From contig PWUG01000365.1 of NCBI GenBank assembly GCA_003562605.1, positions 1 to 13,679 of the forward strand: DNA of 13,679 nucleotides, in the 5' to 3' direction. The DNA is from Syntrophomonadaceae bacterium. Its GTDB lineage: Bacteria > Bacillota_D > Dethiobacteria > DTU022. Positions 1-9,376 of the stretch are shown piece after piece. How positions within the stretch are numbered: the first letter of the stretch is position 1; each line of letters begins with the position of its first letter. Under the pieces are notes generated by a model that saw only the letters and a program-made list of their open reading frames with translations, was not told the origin of the DNA and did not search any database. The translations under genes were made by a program, and so were the position numbers.

Positions 1-16
1 CATAAGCATCCCTCCC
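1..16 (-). promoter_or_regulatory. Possible ribosome binding site and start codon of a gene leaving the left edge
   Basis: On the minus strand a GGGAGGG Shine-Dalgarno-like motif (plus-strand 10-16) is followed after six bases by an ATG at 3-1, with another in-frame ATG at 9-7. The spacing is right for a start codon of a gene that continues beyond the left edge, but no coding sequence is visible to confirm it. The remaining AT-rich stretch up to about 140 shows no other gene or clear promoter. Confidence 0.35.
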
Positions 17-140
17 AGCATGTAATCTTTGCTGCTTATTAATATTTGCAATTTTCATACCATGTTTCAGCAAGTTTTAGATTTTAACTTTGAAATAAAT
101 TTGGAGTCATTGTTTTTTCTGACTTCCGACCTCAAACATG

Positions 141-160
141 GCGCAGAGATCAACGAATGA
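141..160 (+). repeat. Degenerate left remnant of the 253-bp repeat
   Basis: This 20-base segment matches the part of the repeat unit around 376-397 at about 17 positions when two gap bases are allowed (shared blocks gcgca, gatca and gaatga). It looks like the decayed end of an earlier copy on the left of the array. It is separated from the first full copy by the AT-rich stretch 161-170. The match is short, so chance similarity is possible. Confidence 0.45.
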
Positions 161-170
161 ATAATTATAT

Positions 171-423
171 TAACGATAGCAAGCTTGATAAATAAAATTT
201 GATTTAAAGATGTTACCGTAAGCCTGGAGTGAACGTAAAGCGAGCAGCTTAGAAGTGGCGGCGAAGCAAAGCCTTGCACAGGCCGGACTGCAGGATGCAG
301 TCCGCCGAACTCCAGCGCAAGCGAATGGTGAGGGAAGCCGTCGTGCAAGGATGAAGCCGAGGCGCACACACTTCTGCGCACAGCGATCAGTGAATGAAGG
401 CTTATGGTTAAGGCTGCCATTTG
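171..423 (+). repeat. Tandem repeat unit, copy 1 (253 bp), with nested inverted repeats
   Basis: This unit is repeated almost exactly in the next 252 bases, starting with taacgatagc. It is richer in GC than its flanks. Several nested complementary segments are visible. An outer helix joins 213-225 with 398-411 (about 11 pairs including one G-U). An inner 8-bp helix joins CCTTGCAC (272-279) with GTGCAAGG (343-350). A perfect 9-bp hairpin joins CGGACTGCA (284-292) with TGCAGTCCG (296-304) over a GGA loop. A small GCGCA/TGCGC hairpin sits at 362-379. The nesting suggests a structured RNA or a structured mobile repeat. I do not recognise the family. Open reading frames across it do not keep frame between copies, so it is unlikely to code for protein. 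Confidence 0.9.
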
Positions 424-675
424 TAACGATAGCCGGCTTGATAAATAAAATTTGATTTAAAGATGTTACCGTAAGCCTGCAGTGAACGTAAAGCGAGCAG
501 CTTAGAAATGGCGGCGAAGCAAAGCCTTGCACAGGCCGGGCTGCAGGATGCAGTCCGCCGAACTCAGCGCAAGCGAATGGTGAGGGAAGCCGTCTTGCAA
601 GGATGAAGCCGAGGCGCACACACTTCTGCGCACAGCGATCAGTGAATGAAGGCTTATGGTTAAGGCTGCCATTTG
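424..675 (+). repeat. Tandem repeat unit, copy 2 (252 bp)
   Basis: This is a near-identical second copy directly abutting the first. It is one base shorter because a CC near 312 in copy 1 is a single C here. The nested helices are kept: outer arms at 466-478 and 650-663, the inner arm at 525-532, and the hairpin at 537-557. Two differences fall in stems. One changes an A-T pair of the central hairpin to G-T, which an RNA helix would tolerate as G-U. The other removes the last pair of the inner helix. The near identity of the copies implies a recent duplication. Confidence 0.9.
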
Positions 676-725
676 TAACAATAGCCGGCTTGATTAATAA
701 AATTTGATTTAAAGGTGAGGGAAGC
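676..725 (+). repeat. Tandem repeat unit, copy 3, internally deleted
   Basis: The first 39 bases (676-714) match the start of copies 1 and 2 with two substitutions. The sequence then jumps to gtgagggaagc (715-725), which in the full copies lies about 115 bases further into the unit. The copy is therefore a deletion derivative that has lost most of the structured core. It ends just before the stop codon of the downstream-facing regulator gene at 731. Confidence 0.75.
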
Positions 726-730
726 ATTAA

Positions 731-2122
731 TTATATAAGCTTATGCTGATGAAGTTTGTTGTAGAGGTTGCGAATCGAAATATTGAGCCGTCTTGCAGCC
801 TCGGCCTTATTTCCTCCTGTTTCCCGAAGAATTCTGATAAACACATTTTTTTCCCAGTTGCGGTGCAGATCTTTCAGCGTTCCCTCTAAAGAAACTGAAT
901 CTAACTCAATTTCTATTTCAGGAGCAACAATAAAGGGCATCATCAGGTGTTTTTCTTCAATAATATATTCATCTCGATCGAGGTTAATCAGGGCCCTGGT
1001 AATAACGTTCTGCAGTTCGCGCATATTCCCCGGCCAATCATACTCTTTGAGGCGGCGATATACTGCAGGAGTGACCTCAACCACTGTACGTCCGTAATCC
1101 TGGGCATAGCGGGATAAAAAATGGGAAACCAGAAGCGGGATATCGCTTTTTATCTCCCTTAATGGTGGCATTTCAATTGGAAAAACATTTAGGCGATAGT
1201 AGAGGTCTTTGCGGAACAGCTCCTGATCAACCATTTTTTCAAGATCTGCATTCGTTGCTGTAATCACCCTTACATCTATGCTGCGGGTACGTGATTCTCC
1301 GACCCTGATTATTTCACCTTCCTGGATTGCCCGCAGCAGCCGGGCCTGGGCCTCCAGGCTCATAGCTCCAATTTCATCCAGAAAGAGAGTCCCTGAGTCA
1401 GCTTCTTCAAAGTAACCTTTTCGCCCCCCCTTTTTAGCTCCGGTAAAAGCACCGTCGGCATAACCAAATAGCTCGCTCTCGAGCAGCGTGTCAGTTAACG
1501 AAGCACAATTAACCCTGATGAACGGTTTTTCCGCTCTTTCACTGGCATGGTGGATAGCGTGGGCAAATAGCTCTTTTCCTGTGCCGCACTCCCCACGCAG
1601 CAAAACACAGGCCGGCGTGGCCGCAGCCTGCGTTGCTCTATCGATTGCTTCCTTGATCTGGTTGCTATTTCCAATAATGTCATCAAAACTGAATCGTGAC
1701 TCCAGCTTCCTGATCAATCTGCGGGTCCGTTCAAGTTCCTCCATTACCCGACGCAGTTCGGATATATCGTGAATAACGCCTACACTGCCTTTAAGTTCAC
1801 CCTTGATAATCAGGGGGGCGCAGCTTACGATCACTTCCCGGCGAAAAGGGCCGACTTTCATCCGTACACCTTTAATCGGTTTCCCCGTCAGTAAGACACG
1901 CATATGCACACTTTCGCCTTCGGCAATATCAACTGTGGCCGGTTTATGTAATACCTGGTCCTCGGTCATGCCTGTAATGCGGGTATAAGCACGGTTGATC
2001 ATAATCCCGATTCCGTTTTCATCTACTACGGAAACAGCATCGGAAAGCGAATCTATAATCGTCTGCAGTAAAAGTTTGCTGTCGCCTTCGCCCGCCAGAG
2101 ATGATACCCTGTCTTTTGCCAT
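731..2122 (-). CDS. PAS domain-containing sigma-54-dependent transcriptional activator (Fis family)
   Basis: This 463-residue protein has the usual layout of a bacterial enhancer-binding protein. A PAS sensor domain covers roughly residues 15-120, followed by a short coiled-coil linker (about 121-142). The AAA+ domain shows Walker A GECGTGKE (177-184), the sigma-54 contact loop GAFTGA (224-229), Walker [10 protein letters not shown] (244-252) and arginine-finger-region residues in [10 protein letters not shown] (303-312). A Fis-type helix-turn-helix lies at about 428-460. The intact GAFTGA means it should activate sigma-54 promoters. It has a PAS domain instead of a receiver domain, so it probably senses a small molecule or redox state and not a histidine kinase. 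The gene lies 50 bp downstream of ligA on the same strand and may share its transcript. The ATG at 2122 has a modest GGGGG motif about a dozen bases upstream. The effector is unknown; control of the nearby acyl-CoA operon is only a guess. Confidence 0.95.
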   Translation of the reverse strand: MAKDRVSSLAGEGDSKLLLQTIIDSLSDAVSVVDENGIGIMINRAYTRITGMTEDQVLHKPATVDIAEGESVHMRVLLTGKPIKGVRMKVGPFRREVIVSCAPLIIKGELKGSVGVIHDISELRRVMEELERTRRLIRKLESRFSFDDIIGNSNQIKEAIDRATQAAATPACVLLRGECGTGKELFAHAIHHASERAEKPFIRVNCASLTDTLLESELFGYADGAFTGAKKGGRKGYFEEADSGTLFLDEIGAMSLEAQARLLRAIQEGEIIRVGESRTRSIDVRVITATNADLEKMVDQELFRKDLYYRLNVFPIEMPPLREIKSDIPLLVSHFLSRYAQDYGRTVVEVTPAVYRRLKEYDWPGNMRELQNVITRALINLDRDEYIIEEKHLMMPFIVAPEIEIELDSVSLEGTLKDLHRNWEKNVFIRILRETGGNKAEAARRLNISIRNLYNKLHQHKLI

Positions 2123-2172
2123 TTCTGCTTTACCCCCGCTTCTAGATTATACACGACCGCAAGCCGGGCTGC

Positions 2173-4213
<2,041 letters not shown>

Positions 4214-4305
4214 CGTTCCGATGGCAACGGTTTCTCATGATTTTTCAAATGGGCCAAGATAACGATCCCTCAGGGATTCTTCGCCTTTGGAAATCCAATC
4301 TCCAA

Positions 4306-4324
4306 GCCAAATCATATGATTGGC
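4306..4324. repeat. Imperfect palindrome in the ligA/tetR intergenic region
   Basis: GCCAAATCATATGATTGGC is an inverted repeat with one extra A in the left arm and a perfect 12-bp core AATCATATGATT. It could be a binding site for a dimeric regulator, though it lies about 100 bases upstream of the ligA promoter and 150 bases upstream of the tetR promoter. Apart from this and a small ATCCC/GGGAT inverted repeat near 4265-4277, I see nothing recognisable between 4214 and 4390. Confidence 0.35.
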
Positions 4325-4390
4325 CTCCCACTAAATAATTCTTGATCCTCCTCCTTTATCCTCTATTTATAACCCGGGATTAATTGGCTC

Positions 4391-4470
4391 GAGTACTTTT
4401 TAATTATGATGCAACGAATCGGTTGGGAGTACTTTTTTTGATGCAATTCGAGACCTGATGTAATTCGAGC
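4391..4470 (+). repeat. Short direct repeats upstream of the tetR promoter
   Basis: The 11-mer gagtacttttt occurs at 4391-4401 and 4427-4437. The 13-mer gatgcaattcgag (4440-4452) recurs with one mismatch as gatgtaattcgag (4458-4470), 18 bases on. A shorter relative, gatgcaa, lies at 4408-4414. The second 13-mer ends three bases before the -35 box at 4473. The spacing suggests binding sites for an activator or repressor, or relics of a small duplication. The protein that would bind is unknown. Confidence 0.5.
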
Positions 4471-4472
4471 CC

Positions 4473-4500
4473 TTGACAACATTACAGATTGCAGTATACT
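4473..4500 (+). promoter_or_regulatory. Predicted sigma-A promoter for the tetR-SDR unit
   Basis: A perfect TTGACA (4473-4478) and a near-consensus TATACT (4495-4500) are 16 bases apart. Transcription would start near 4507, about 40 bases before the tetR ATG. The -10 box sits inside a perfect 10-bp palindrome, CAGTATACTG (4492-4501). This is the strongest promoter-like sequence I see in the window. Confidence 0.8.
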
Positions 4501-4517
4501 GTGTATAGAATACATAA

Positions 4518-4527
4518 CGACCGGTCG
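4518..4527. promoter_or_regulatory. Predicted TetR operator
   Basis: CGACCGGTCG is a perfect 10-bp palindrome about 11-20 bases downstream of the predicted start of transcription and just ahead of the ribosome binding site at 4536-4540. GACCGGTC-centred palindromes are common targets of TetR-family repressors. The adjacent TetR gene therefore probably represses its own transcript, and with it the SDR gene. Confidence 0.6.
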
Positions 4528-4546
4528 GTTTAATGAAAGGAAACAG

Positions 4547-5143
4547 ATGAATAACGATCAACGCAGCATCCAGACACGAAGCGCTATACTAAATGCAGCC
4601 ACTAAATGCTTTGCCGCTTTCGGTTACAGCGCCACCGGAGTTGCCGAAATTTGCGACAAGGCACTGGTCAGCAAAGGCGCTTTTTACTATCACTTTGAAA
4701 GCAAGGAAGCAGTCTTTTTAGAACTGATCGATGCCTGGTTAAGCAACCTGGAACGCACTCTTGAAGAGGTTGTATTCCGGACCGAGACTGTCCCTGAAGG
4801 TTTGCTTGAAATGGCCGATATTATCCAACCGGTAATCGAAAATAATCCTGAAATTATGGGCCTGTTTCTCGAGCTTTGGACCCAGGCCAGTCGTAATGAA
4901 AAAGTCCGTTCAGCGACCATTGCTCCTTACCATCGCTATCAGGAAATATTTGCTGAATTAATACAGCGTGGTATTAACGAAGGAACTTTCAAACCGGTCG
5001 AGCCTGTAATAGCCGGCCAACTTTTACTCTCACTTTTCAGCGGAATTTTCCTCCAGGCTGCTTTGGAGCCGGGCGGTGCAAATTGGGGCTGGATAATGCA
5101 TGAAAGTTTAAAAATACTTCTTAACGGATTAAGTGAGGATTGA
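4547..5143 (+). CDS. TetR/AcrR family transcriptional regulator
   Basis: The 198-residue protein has the TetR N-terminal DNA-binding domain (about residues 10-56) with the diagnostic recognition-helix stretch SKGAFYYHFESKE (42-54). The rest is a variable helical ligand-binding and dimerisation domain. The ATG is preceded by AAAGG at a six-base distance. A consensus promoter and a palindromic operator lie immediately upstream, which points to autorepression released by a small-molecule ligand. The stop codon at 5141-5143 is five bases before the likely ATG of the SDR gene, so the two are probably translated together. The ligand cannot be read from the sequence. In Bacillota that live on fatty acids, TetR regulators often sense acyl-CoA, which would fit the neighbourhood but is a guess. 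Confidence 0.95.
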   Translation: MNNDQRSIQTRSAILNAATKCFAAFGYSATGVAEICDKALVSKGAFYYHFESKEAVFLELIDAWLSNLERTLEEVVFRTETVPEGLLEMADIIQPVIENNPEIMGLFLELWTQASRNEKVRSATIAPYHRYQEIFAELIQRGINEGTFKPVEPVIAGQLLLSLFSGIFLQAALEPGGANWGWIMHESLKILLNGLSED

Positions 5144-5148
5144 TTGAT

Positions 5149-6201
5149 ATGATTCTTGTTACCGGTGCTACCGGACATCTGGGTAATGTGCTTGTTCGAG
5201 AACTGATCTCCTCCGGTGAAAAGGTCAGAGCGCTGGTCCAACCCGGGGAAGCTCTTCTTTCCATACAGGGAATGCCAATCGAAATTATAATAGGCAATGT
5301 CCTCGATCGGGATTTGCTTAGAAAAGCCATGCAGGAAGTAAAAACAGTATTTCACCTCGCCGGAGTGATCGCCATCAGGCCGGGGATGGAAGATATCATG
5401 CGGGAGGTAAACGTTGAAGGAACCCGTAATGTGGCAGAAATTGCCCTTGAAAGCGGGGTGGAAAGGCTGGTGCATGTAAGCTCGGTTCATGCTTTCCGCC
5501 GTGAACCGCACGGCATAACTATTGATGAAAAAACGCCTCTAGCCCTTGACAGTCAGATCGGCTCTTATGATCGAACCAAAGCCGAAGGAACCAAAGCTGT
5601 TCTCGAAGTGATAAAAGAAGGCCTTGATGCAGTCATCGTTTGCCCAAGCGGGATAATCGGTTCACATGATTATCTGAACTCTGAAATGGGTAAAACCCTG
5701 GTCTCGTTTGCCAGTCGTAAAATGGATGTTTTAGTTGATGGAGCATACGACTTTGTCGACGTCAGAGATGTGGCCCGGGGTTTGATTCAGGCCAGGGAGA
5801 AAGGCGTCAGGGGAGAAATATATATCCTTTCCGGAACCCGTGTAACAATCGATGACTTGCACCGGATGGCACAAAAAACGGCCGGTATCCGTTCACCGCG
5901 AATCAGGGTACCGATGAAGCTGGCTATGTTGGCAACGCTTTTAATCCAAAGACTCTATTATTTACTTAAAATAAATTCACGCTACACAGTCTATGCCCTG
6001 CAAACACTGGTTGACAATTCCGTGTTCAGTTATCATAAAGCCTGGCGTGACCTCGACTACAGGCCGCGACCGCTTGCCGAAGCTGTAACCGATTTTCTGA
6101 CATGGTGGAACCTGCATCAAAAAAAATCCGGAGAAAAAACTAAAGGTAAATTTATGAAAGACCGGCGGGTTAATGCAGTCAAAGATACAACCGGTTCTTA
6201 A
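5149..6201 (+). CDS. NAD(P)-dependent epimerase/reductase, extended SDR family
   Basis: This is a Rossmann-fold protein of the extended short-chain dehydrogenase/reductase family, similar in type to dihydroflavonol reductase or 3-beta-hydroxysteroid dehydrogenase homologues. The glycine motif TGATGHLG lies at residues 5-12. The catalytic serine is in HVSSVHAF (109-116) and the Tyr/Lys pair is Y140 and K144 in YDRTK. The cofactor is bound in the N-terminal half, and the more variable C-terminal half would bind the substrate, which is not identifiable. A TTG at 5140 in the same frame would give a three-residue longer protein. I prefer the ATG at 5149 because the GTGAGG at 5133-5138 is correctly spaced for it. 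The last 30 residues are polar and lysine-rich. It follows tetR by five bases and is likely controlled by it. Its 3' end overlaps the convergent mutase small-subunit gene by four bases. Confidence 0.92.
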   Translation: MILVTGATGHLGNVLVRELISSGEKVRALVQPGEALLSIQGMPIEIIIGNVLDRDLLRKAMQEVKTVFHLAGVIAIRPGMEDIMREVNVEGTRNVAEIALESGVERLVHVSSVHAFRREPHGITIDEKTPLALDSQIGSYDRTKAEGTKAVLEVIKEGLDAVIVCPSGIIGSHDYLNSEMGKTLVSFASRKMDVLVDGAYDFVDVRDVARGLIQAREKGVRGEIYILSGTRVTIDDLHRMAQKTAGIRSPRIRVPMKLAMLATLLIQRLYYLLKINSRYTVYALQTLVDNSVFSYHKAWRDLDYRPRPLAEAVTDFLTWWNLHQKKSGEKTKGKFMKDRRVNAVKDTTGS

Positions 6202-6605
6202 AGCCGCTCCTTAAACCTCTCAAAAACATACTCAGTGATATTATCCAGTGGTTCACCGGGAGTGAAAACCTGGTCTGCGTTTCCTTTTTTCAGCAGTTCT
6301 TCAGCGTCATCCTCGGGGATAATCCCGCCAACGAGCATAAGAACATCACCCATCCCGTTATCCTGAAGCATTCCCTTAATCCGCGGCACCAGGGTCATGT
6401 GAGCCCCGGAAAGAATGCTTAAACCGACCACGTCGACATCTTCCTGAAGAGCAGTTTCAGCAATCTGTTCAGGTGTCTGATGAAGTCCGGTGTAGATGAC
6501 CTCAAAACCGGCATCACGCAGGGCTCTGGCCACGACCTTGGCTCCCCGATCATGCCCGTCCAGGCCCGGTTTGGCAACCAGTATTCTTACCTTTCTTTCA
6601 CTCAC
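6198..6605 (-). CDS. B12-binding small subunit of an acyl-CoA mutase (methylmalonyl-/isobutyryl-CoA mutase C-terminal domain)
   Basis: This 135-residue protein is a stand-alone cobalamin-binding domain that pairs with the large subunit encoded just upstream. The base-off/His-on motif DGHDRG is at residues 16-21, with H18 as the lower axial cobalt ligand. LSILSG (62-67) and the GGIIPEDD stretch (from about 93) line the nucleotide-tail pocket. The GTG at 6605 is preferred because GAGGGG lies about seven bases before it. A GTG at 6620 would add five residues, but the GAGGGG motif then overlaps that start codon. The gene lies 59 bp behind the large subunit and ends the operon. Its stop codon overlaps that of the convergent SDR gene. 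Substrate specificity is set by the large subunit. Confidence 0.95.
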   Translation of the reverse strand: MSERKVRILVAKPGLDGHDRGAKVVARALRDAGFEVIYTGLHQTPEQIAETALQEDVDVVGLSILSGAHMTLVPRIKGMLQDNGMGDVLMLVGGIIPEDDAEELLKKGNADQVFTPGEPLDNITEYVFERFKERL

Positions 6606-6664
6606 ATAATCACCCCTCACGTAATACAGAAAAAATACATCATGACTCTCTGAATTCTGATTTT

Positions 6665-8326
6665 TTAAAACAGCGGTTTTTCCCTGTATTCTCCGAACAC
6701 TTCCTTCAAGGCAGCAACAATCTCGCCCTCCGTGACATATACCTTAACCGCTTCCAGGATCTTTGGAATCAGGTTGTCACCACCTGCAGCTGTCTGCTTC
6801 AGTCTATTAAGGCTGCGCTTTACAGCATCCCCGTCACGTTTCTCTTTCAACTGCTTCAGACGCCTGACCTGCTTTTCTTCTACATCGGGATCAATTTTTA
6901 GCAGATCAATCTGCACCTTTTCACCGCTGTTATAGCGGTTTACTCCCACTACCACCTGCCTGCCCTGATCAACACTCCGCTGATATTCGTAAGCGGCGTC
7001 AGCAATCTCCTGCTGGAGAAAGCCGCAGTCGATTGCGGGGAGTACCCCTCCCAGGTCATCTATACGCCGGAAATATTCTTCAGCCTCTGCCTCCAGTTGA
7101 TTGGTAAGCGTTTCGATCAAGTAGGAACCGGCAAGGGGATCGATCGTATTGGCTACTCCACTCTCGTAAGCGATGACCTGTTGGGTACGCAGAGCTATTT
7201 TAACCGCTTTCTCCGTAGGAAGGGCCAGCACCTCGTCCATAGAGTTGGTATGCAGCGACTGTGTTCCCCCAAGGACAGCTGAAAGGGCCTCGATAGTTGT
7301 ACGCACAATATTGTTTTCAGGTTCCTGGGCCGTCAGGCTGCAGCCTGCTGTCTGGGTATGAAAGCGCATTTTCAGCGAGCTTTCATCTTTTGCACCGTAG
7401 CGCTCTTTCATGCGGCGGGCCCAAATACGGCGGGCAGCACGGTATTTACAGATCTCCTCAAAAAAATCGATATGGGCATTAAAGAAAAACGATAAGCGCG
7501 GGGCAAAACGGTCTACATCTAATCCGGCCTTGATTCCGGCTTCAACATAAGCAAAGCCGTCAGCCAGGGTAAAGGCGAGTTCCTGGGCAGCAGTCGAACC
7601 TGCTTCCCGAATATGGTAACCACTGATGCTGATCGTATTCCAGCGTGGCACATGATCGGCGGAAAAAGCAAATATATCGGTAATCAGGCGCATCGAGGGT
7701 TCAGGAGGAAAGATCCACGATTTCTGGGCAATGTATTCCTTCAGAATATCGTTTTGGATTGTACCGCCAACCTTATCCAGGCTGATACCCTGCTTTTCAG
7801 CGTTAGCAAGGTACATGCACCAGAGGATAGAAGCAGGTCCGTTTATGGTCATCGATGTGGTTACCTGGTCAACCGGAATCCGATCAAAGAGTATTTCCAT
7901 ATCTTCCAGTGAATCAATGGCCACGCCGCAGCGGCCAACTTCACCCAGCGAGCGTTCGCTGTCAGAATCATACCCCATAATGGTCGGCATATCGAAGGCG
8001 ACACTTAAACCGGTCTGGCCCTGTTCCAGCAGGTAGCGGTAGCGGCGGTTGGAATCGTAAGCATCGCCAAAGCCTGAAAACTGGCGCATAGTCCAGATCC
8101 GCCCCCGGTACATATTGGCCTGCACACCCCTGGTATAGGGATAACTGCCCGGAAAACCGATCTCTTCCTCATAATCGATATTTTCGGTGTCAAGCGGAGT
8201 ATACAGCGCATCTAGCTGCCGGCCGGAAACTGTAATAAAAGGGCCGCTTCGCTCTTCCATCCGGCTTACCTCTTCCTGCCAATCCACTTTTTTGTCAGCA
8301 ATTCGATCAGATTTGTTATTATCCAT
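6665..8326 (-). CDS. B12-dependent acyl-CoA mutase large subunit (methylmalonyl-CoA mutase family, isobutyryl-CoA mutase-like active site)
   Basis: The 553-residue protein is the substrate-binding TIM-barrel subunit of a coenzyme B12-dependent carbon-skeleton mutase, without the cobalamin domain, which is encoded separately. It matches the family throughout. Aligned by eye to Propionibacterium methylmalonyl-CoA mutase, it keeps a constant offset of six residues: R76 (R82), R81 (R87), S108 (S114), Y237 (Y243) and H238 (H244). The two positions that set substrate type differ. F83 replaces Tyr89, and Q201 in EYIAQKSW replaces Arg207, which binds the substrate carboxylate. Phe/Gln is the pair reported for isobutyryl-CoA mutase; 2-hydroxyisobutyryl-CoA mutase has Ile/Gln. 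Q69 and N71 also differ from Tyr75 and Thr77. The start ATG is three bases after the meaB stop, so translation is tightly coupled. An automatic pipeline would probably call it methylmalonyl-CoA mutase; I think isobutyryl-CoA/butyryl-CoA mutase is more likely. Confidence 0.93.
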   Translation of the reverse strand: MDNNKSDRIADKKVDWQEEVSRMEERSGPFITVSGRQLDALYTPLDTENIDYEEEIGFPGSYPYTRGVQANMYRGRIWTMRQFSGFGDAYDSNRRYRYLLEQGQTGLSVAFDMPTIMGYDSDSERSLGEVGRCGVAIDSLEDMEILFDRIPVDQVTTSMTINGPASILWCMYLANAEKQGISLDKVGGTIQNDILKEYIAQKSWIFPPEPSMRLITDIFAFSADHVPRWNTISISGYHIREAGSTAAQELAFTLADGFAYVEAGIKAGLDVDRFAPRLSFFFNAHIDFFEEICKYRAARRIWARRMKERYGAKDESSLKMRFHTQTAGCSLTAQEPENNIVRTTIEALSAVLGGTQSLHTNSMDEVLALPTEKAVKIALRTQQVIAYESGVANTIDPLAGSYLIETLTNQLEAEAEEYFRRIDDLGGVLPAIDCGFLQQEIADAAYEYQRSVDQGRQVVVGVNRYNSGEKVQIDLLKIDPDVEEKQVRRLKQLKEKRDGDAVKRSLNRLKQTAAGGDNLIPKILEAVKVYVTEGEIVAALKEVFGEYREKPLF

Positions 8327-8329
8327 TCC

Positions 8330-9295
8330 TTAGCCACCCTTTTCTACGTCATCGCCATAAAAATTGATCTTTTCAAGCAGGCCTGCTGCTGCACTGTATG
8401 GATCCAGTTGGCGATGGACAATCTTTTCGACCAGGCTTTCCAGTTCAATCTTTTCTTTAACCTGGTCCCAGATGCGGTTCTTGACCAGGTATTCAACTTG
8501 CTCGGTCAGTTCGCGACTGACTCTCACGCGCCGTATTTCCAGCAGGCGGCCGCTTTTTTCAATATACTGACGGTGTTCCTGAAGGGCTTTCCAGAGTTCT
8601 TCAATCCCTTCGTTTTTCACCGACACAGTCGGTATTACCGGTGGACGCCATGCTGCATTCTTTTTCATATCAAGCATCATATTTATCTCTGTAACCATTC
8701 TATCCGCGCCGGGCAGATCCGATTTGTTGACAGCAAAAACATCGGCTATTTCCATGATCCCGGCCTTTATCGTCTGGACGCTATCTCCGCCTGCAGGTGT
8801 AAGCACCACCAATGTAGTATCTGCCGTTTTGACAATGTCGACCTCCGATTGGCCAACGCCTACAGTCTCGATCAGAACTATATCTTTGCCGAAAGCATCC
8901 AACACCTGGATCGCTTCCCTGGTTGCCCGTGAAAGGCCGCCTAAACTGCCCCTGGTACCCATGCTGCGGATAAAAATATCCTGATCCAGGGCATGGTCCT
9001 GCATGCGGATACGATCACCTAAAATAGCTCCACCGCTGAAAGGGCTTGTCGGGTCAACTGCAATTACCCCTACCGTCAGGCCGTCCTTCCGCATTTCCTT
9101 CAGGAGCCAGTCAACCAATGAACTCTTACCAGATCCTGGCGCTCCGGTCACACCAATCACGTAAGCATTGCCTGTGCGCGGATAAATATCTTTAAGCAGC
9201 TCCCTCTTTATAGGGTCGTCATTTTCCACAAGTGAAATGAGCCTTGCAGCTGCACGCCTGTTACCCTGCAGTAGTTCCGCTACCAGTTGCTGCAT
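8330..9295 (-). CDS. meaB: MeaB/ArgK-type G3E GTPase, mutase chaperone
   Basis: MeaB proteins use GTP hydrolysis to gate adenosylcobalamin loading into acyl-CoA mutases and to protect them from inactivation. The 321-residue protein has Walker A GAPGSGKS (51-58), the family stretch around DPTSPFSGG (81-89), the switch/Walker B region ETVGVGQSE (143-151) and the base-recognition motif NKSD (190-193). A helical C-terminal dimerisation region follows. The length is typical. The start at 9295 has an excellent GAGGAGG six bases upstream. Its position three bases before the mutase large subunit is the classic arrangement and identifies the mutase as its partner. The older name ArgK, a supposed arginine transport kinase, should be disregarded here. 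Confidence 0.96.
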   Translation of the reverse strand: MQQLVAELLQGNRRAAARLISLVENDDPIKRELLKDIYPRTGNAYVIGVTGAPGSGKSSLVDWLLKEMRKDGLTVGVIAVDPTSPFSGGAILGDRIRMQDHALDQDIFIRSMGTRGSLGGLSRATREAIQVLDAFGKDIVLIETVGVGQSEVDIVKTADTTLVVLTPAGGDSVQTIKAGIMEIADVFAVNKSDLPGADRMVTEINMMLDMKKNAAWRPPVIPTVSVKNEGIEELWKALQEHRQYIEKSGRLLEIRRVRVSRELTEQVEYLVKNRIWDQVKEKIELESLVEKIVHRQLDPYSAAAGLLEKINFYGDDVEKGG

Positions 9296-9376
9296 TTATC
9301 CTCCTCGTCAGTCTTTGGATTAAATAATTTTTAATGTATGTACCTGTTTATATTTTTTATTGCTCCTCTATATTCT

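Noticed and set aside
67..420. Open frame of 117 residues on the minus strand
   Set aside because: It spans the end of repeat copy 1 and unrelated AT-rich sequence, with no domain; it is a by-product of the repeat.
141..725. CRISPR-like array
   Set aside because: The units are about 253 bp, directly abutting and without variable spacers, and no cas genes are nearby.
170..727. Long open frame on the minus strand across the repeat array (185 residues, internally repetitive)
   Set aside because: It starts inside the deleted copy and reads the two full copies in different frames because of the one-base indel, so no protein sequence is conserved. It has no ribosome binding site or recognisable domain.
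4939..5511. Minus-strand open frame of 190 residues opposite tetR and the SDR gene
   Set aside because: It is antisense to two well-supported genes and has no recognisable domain.
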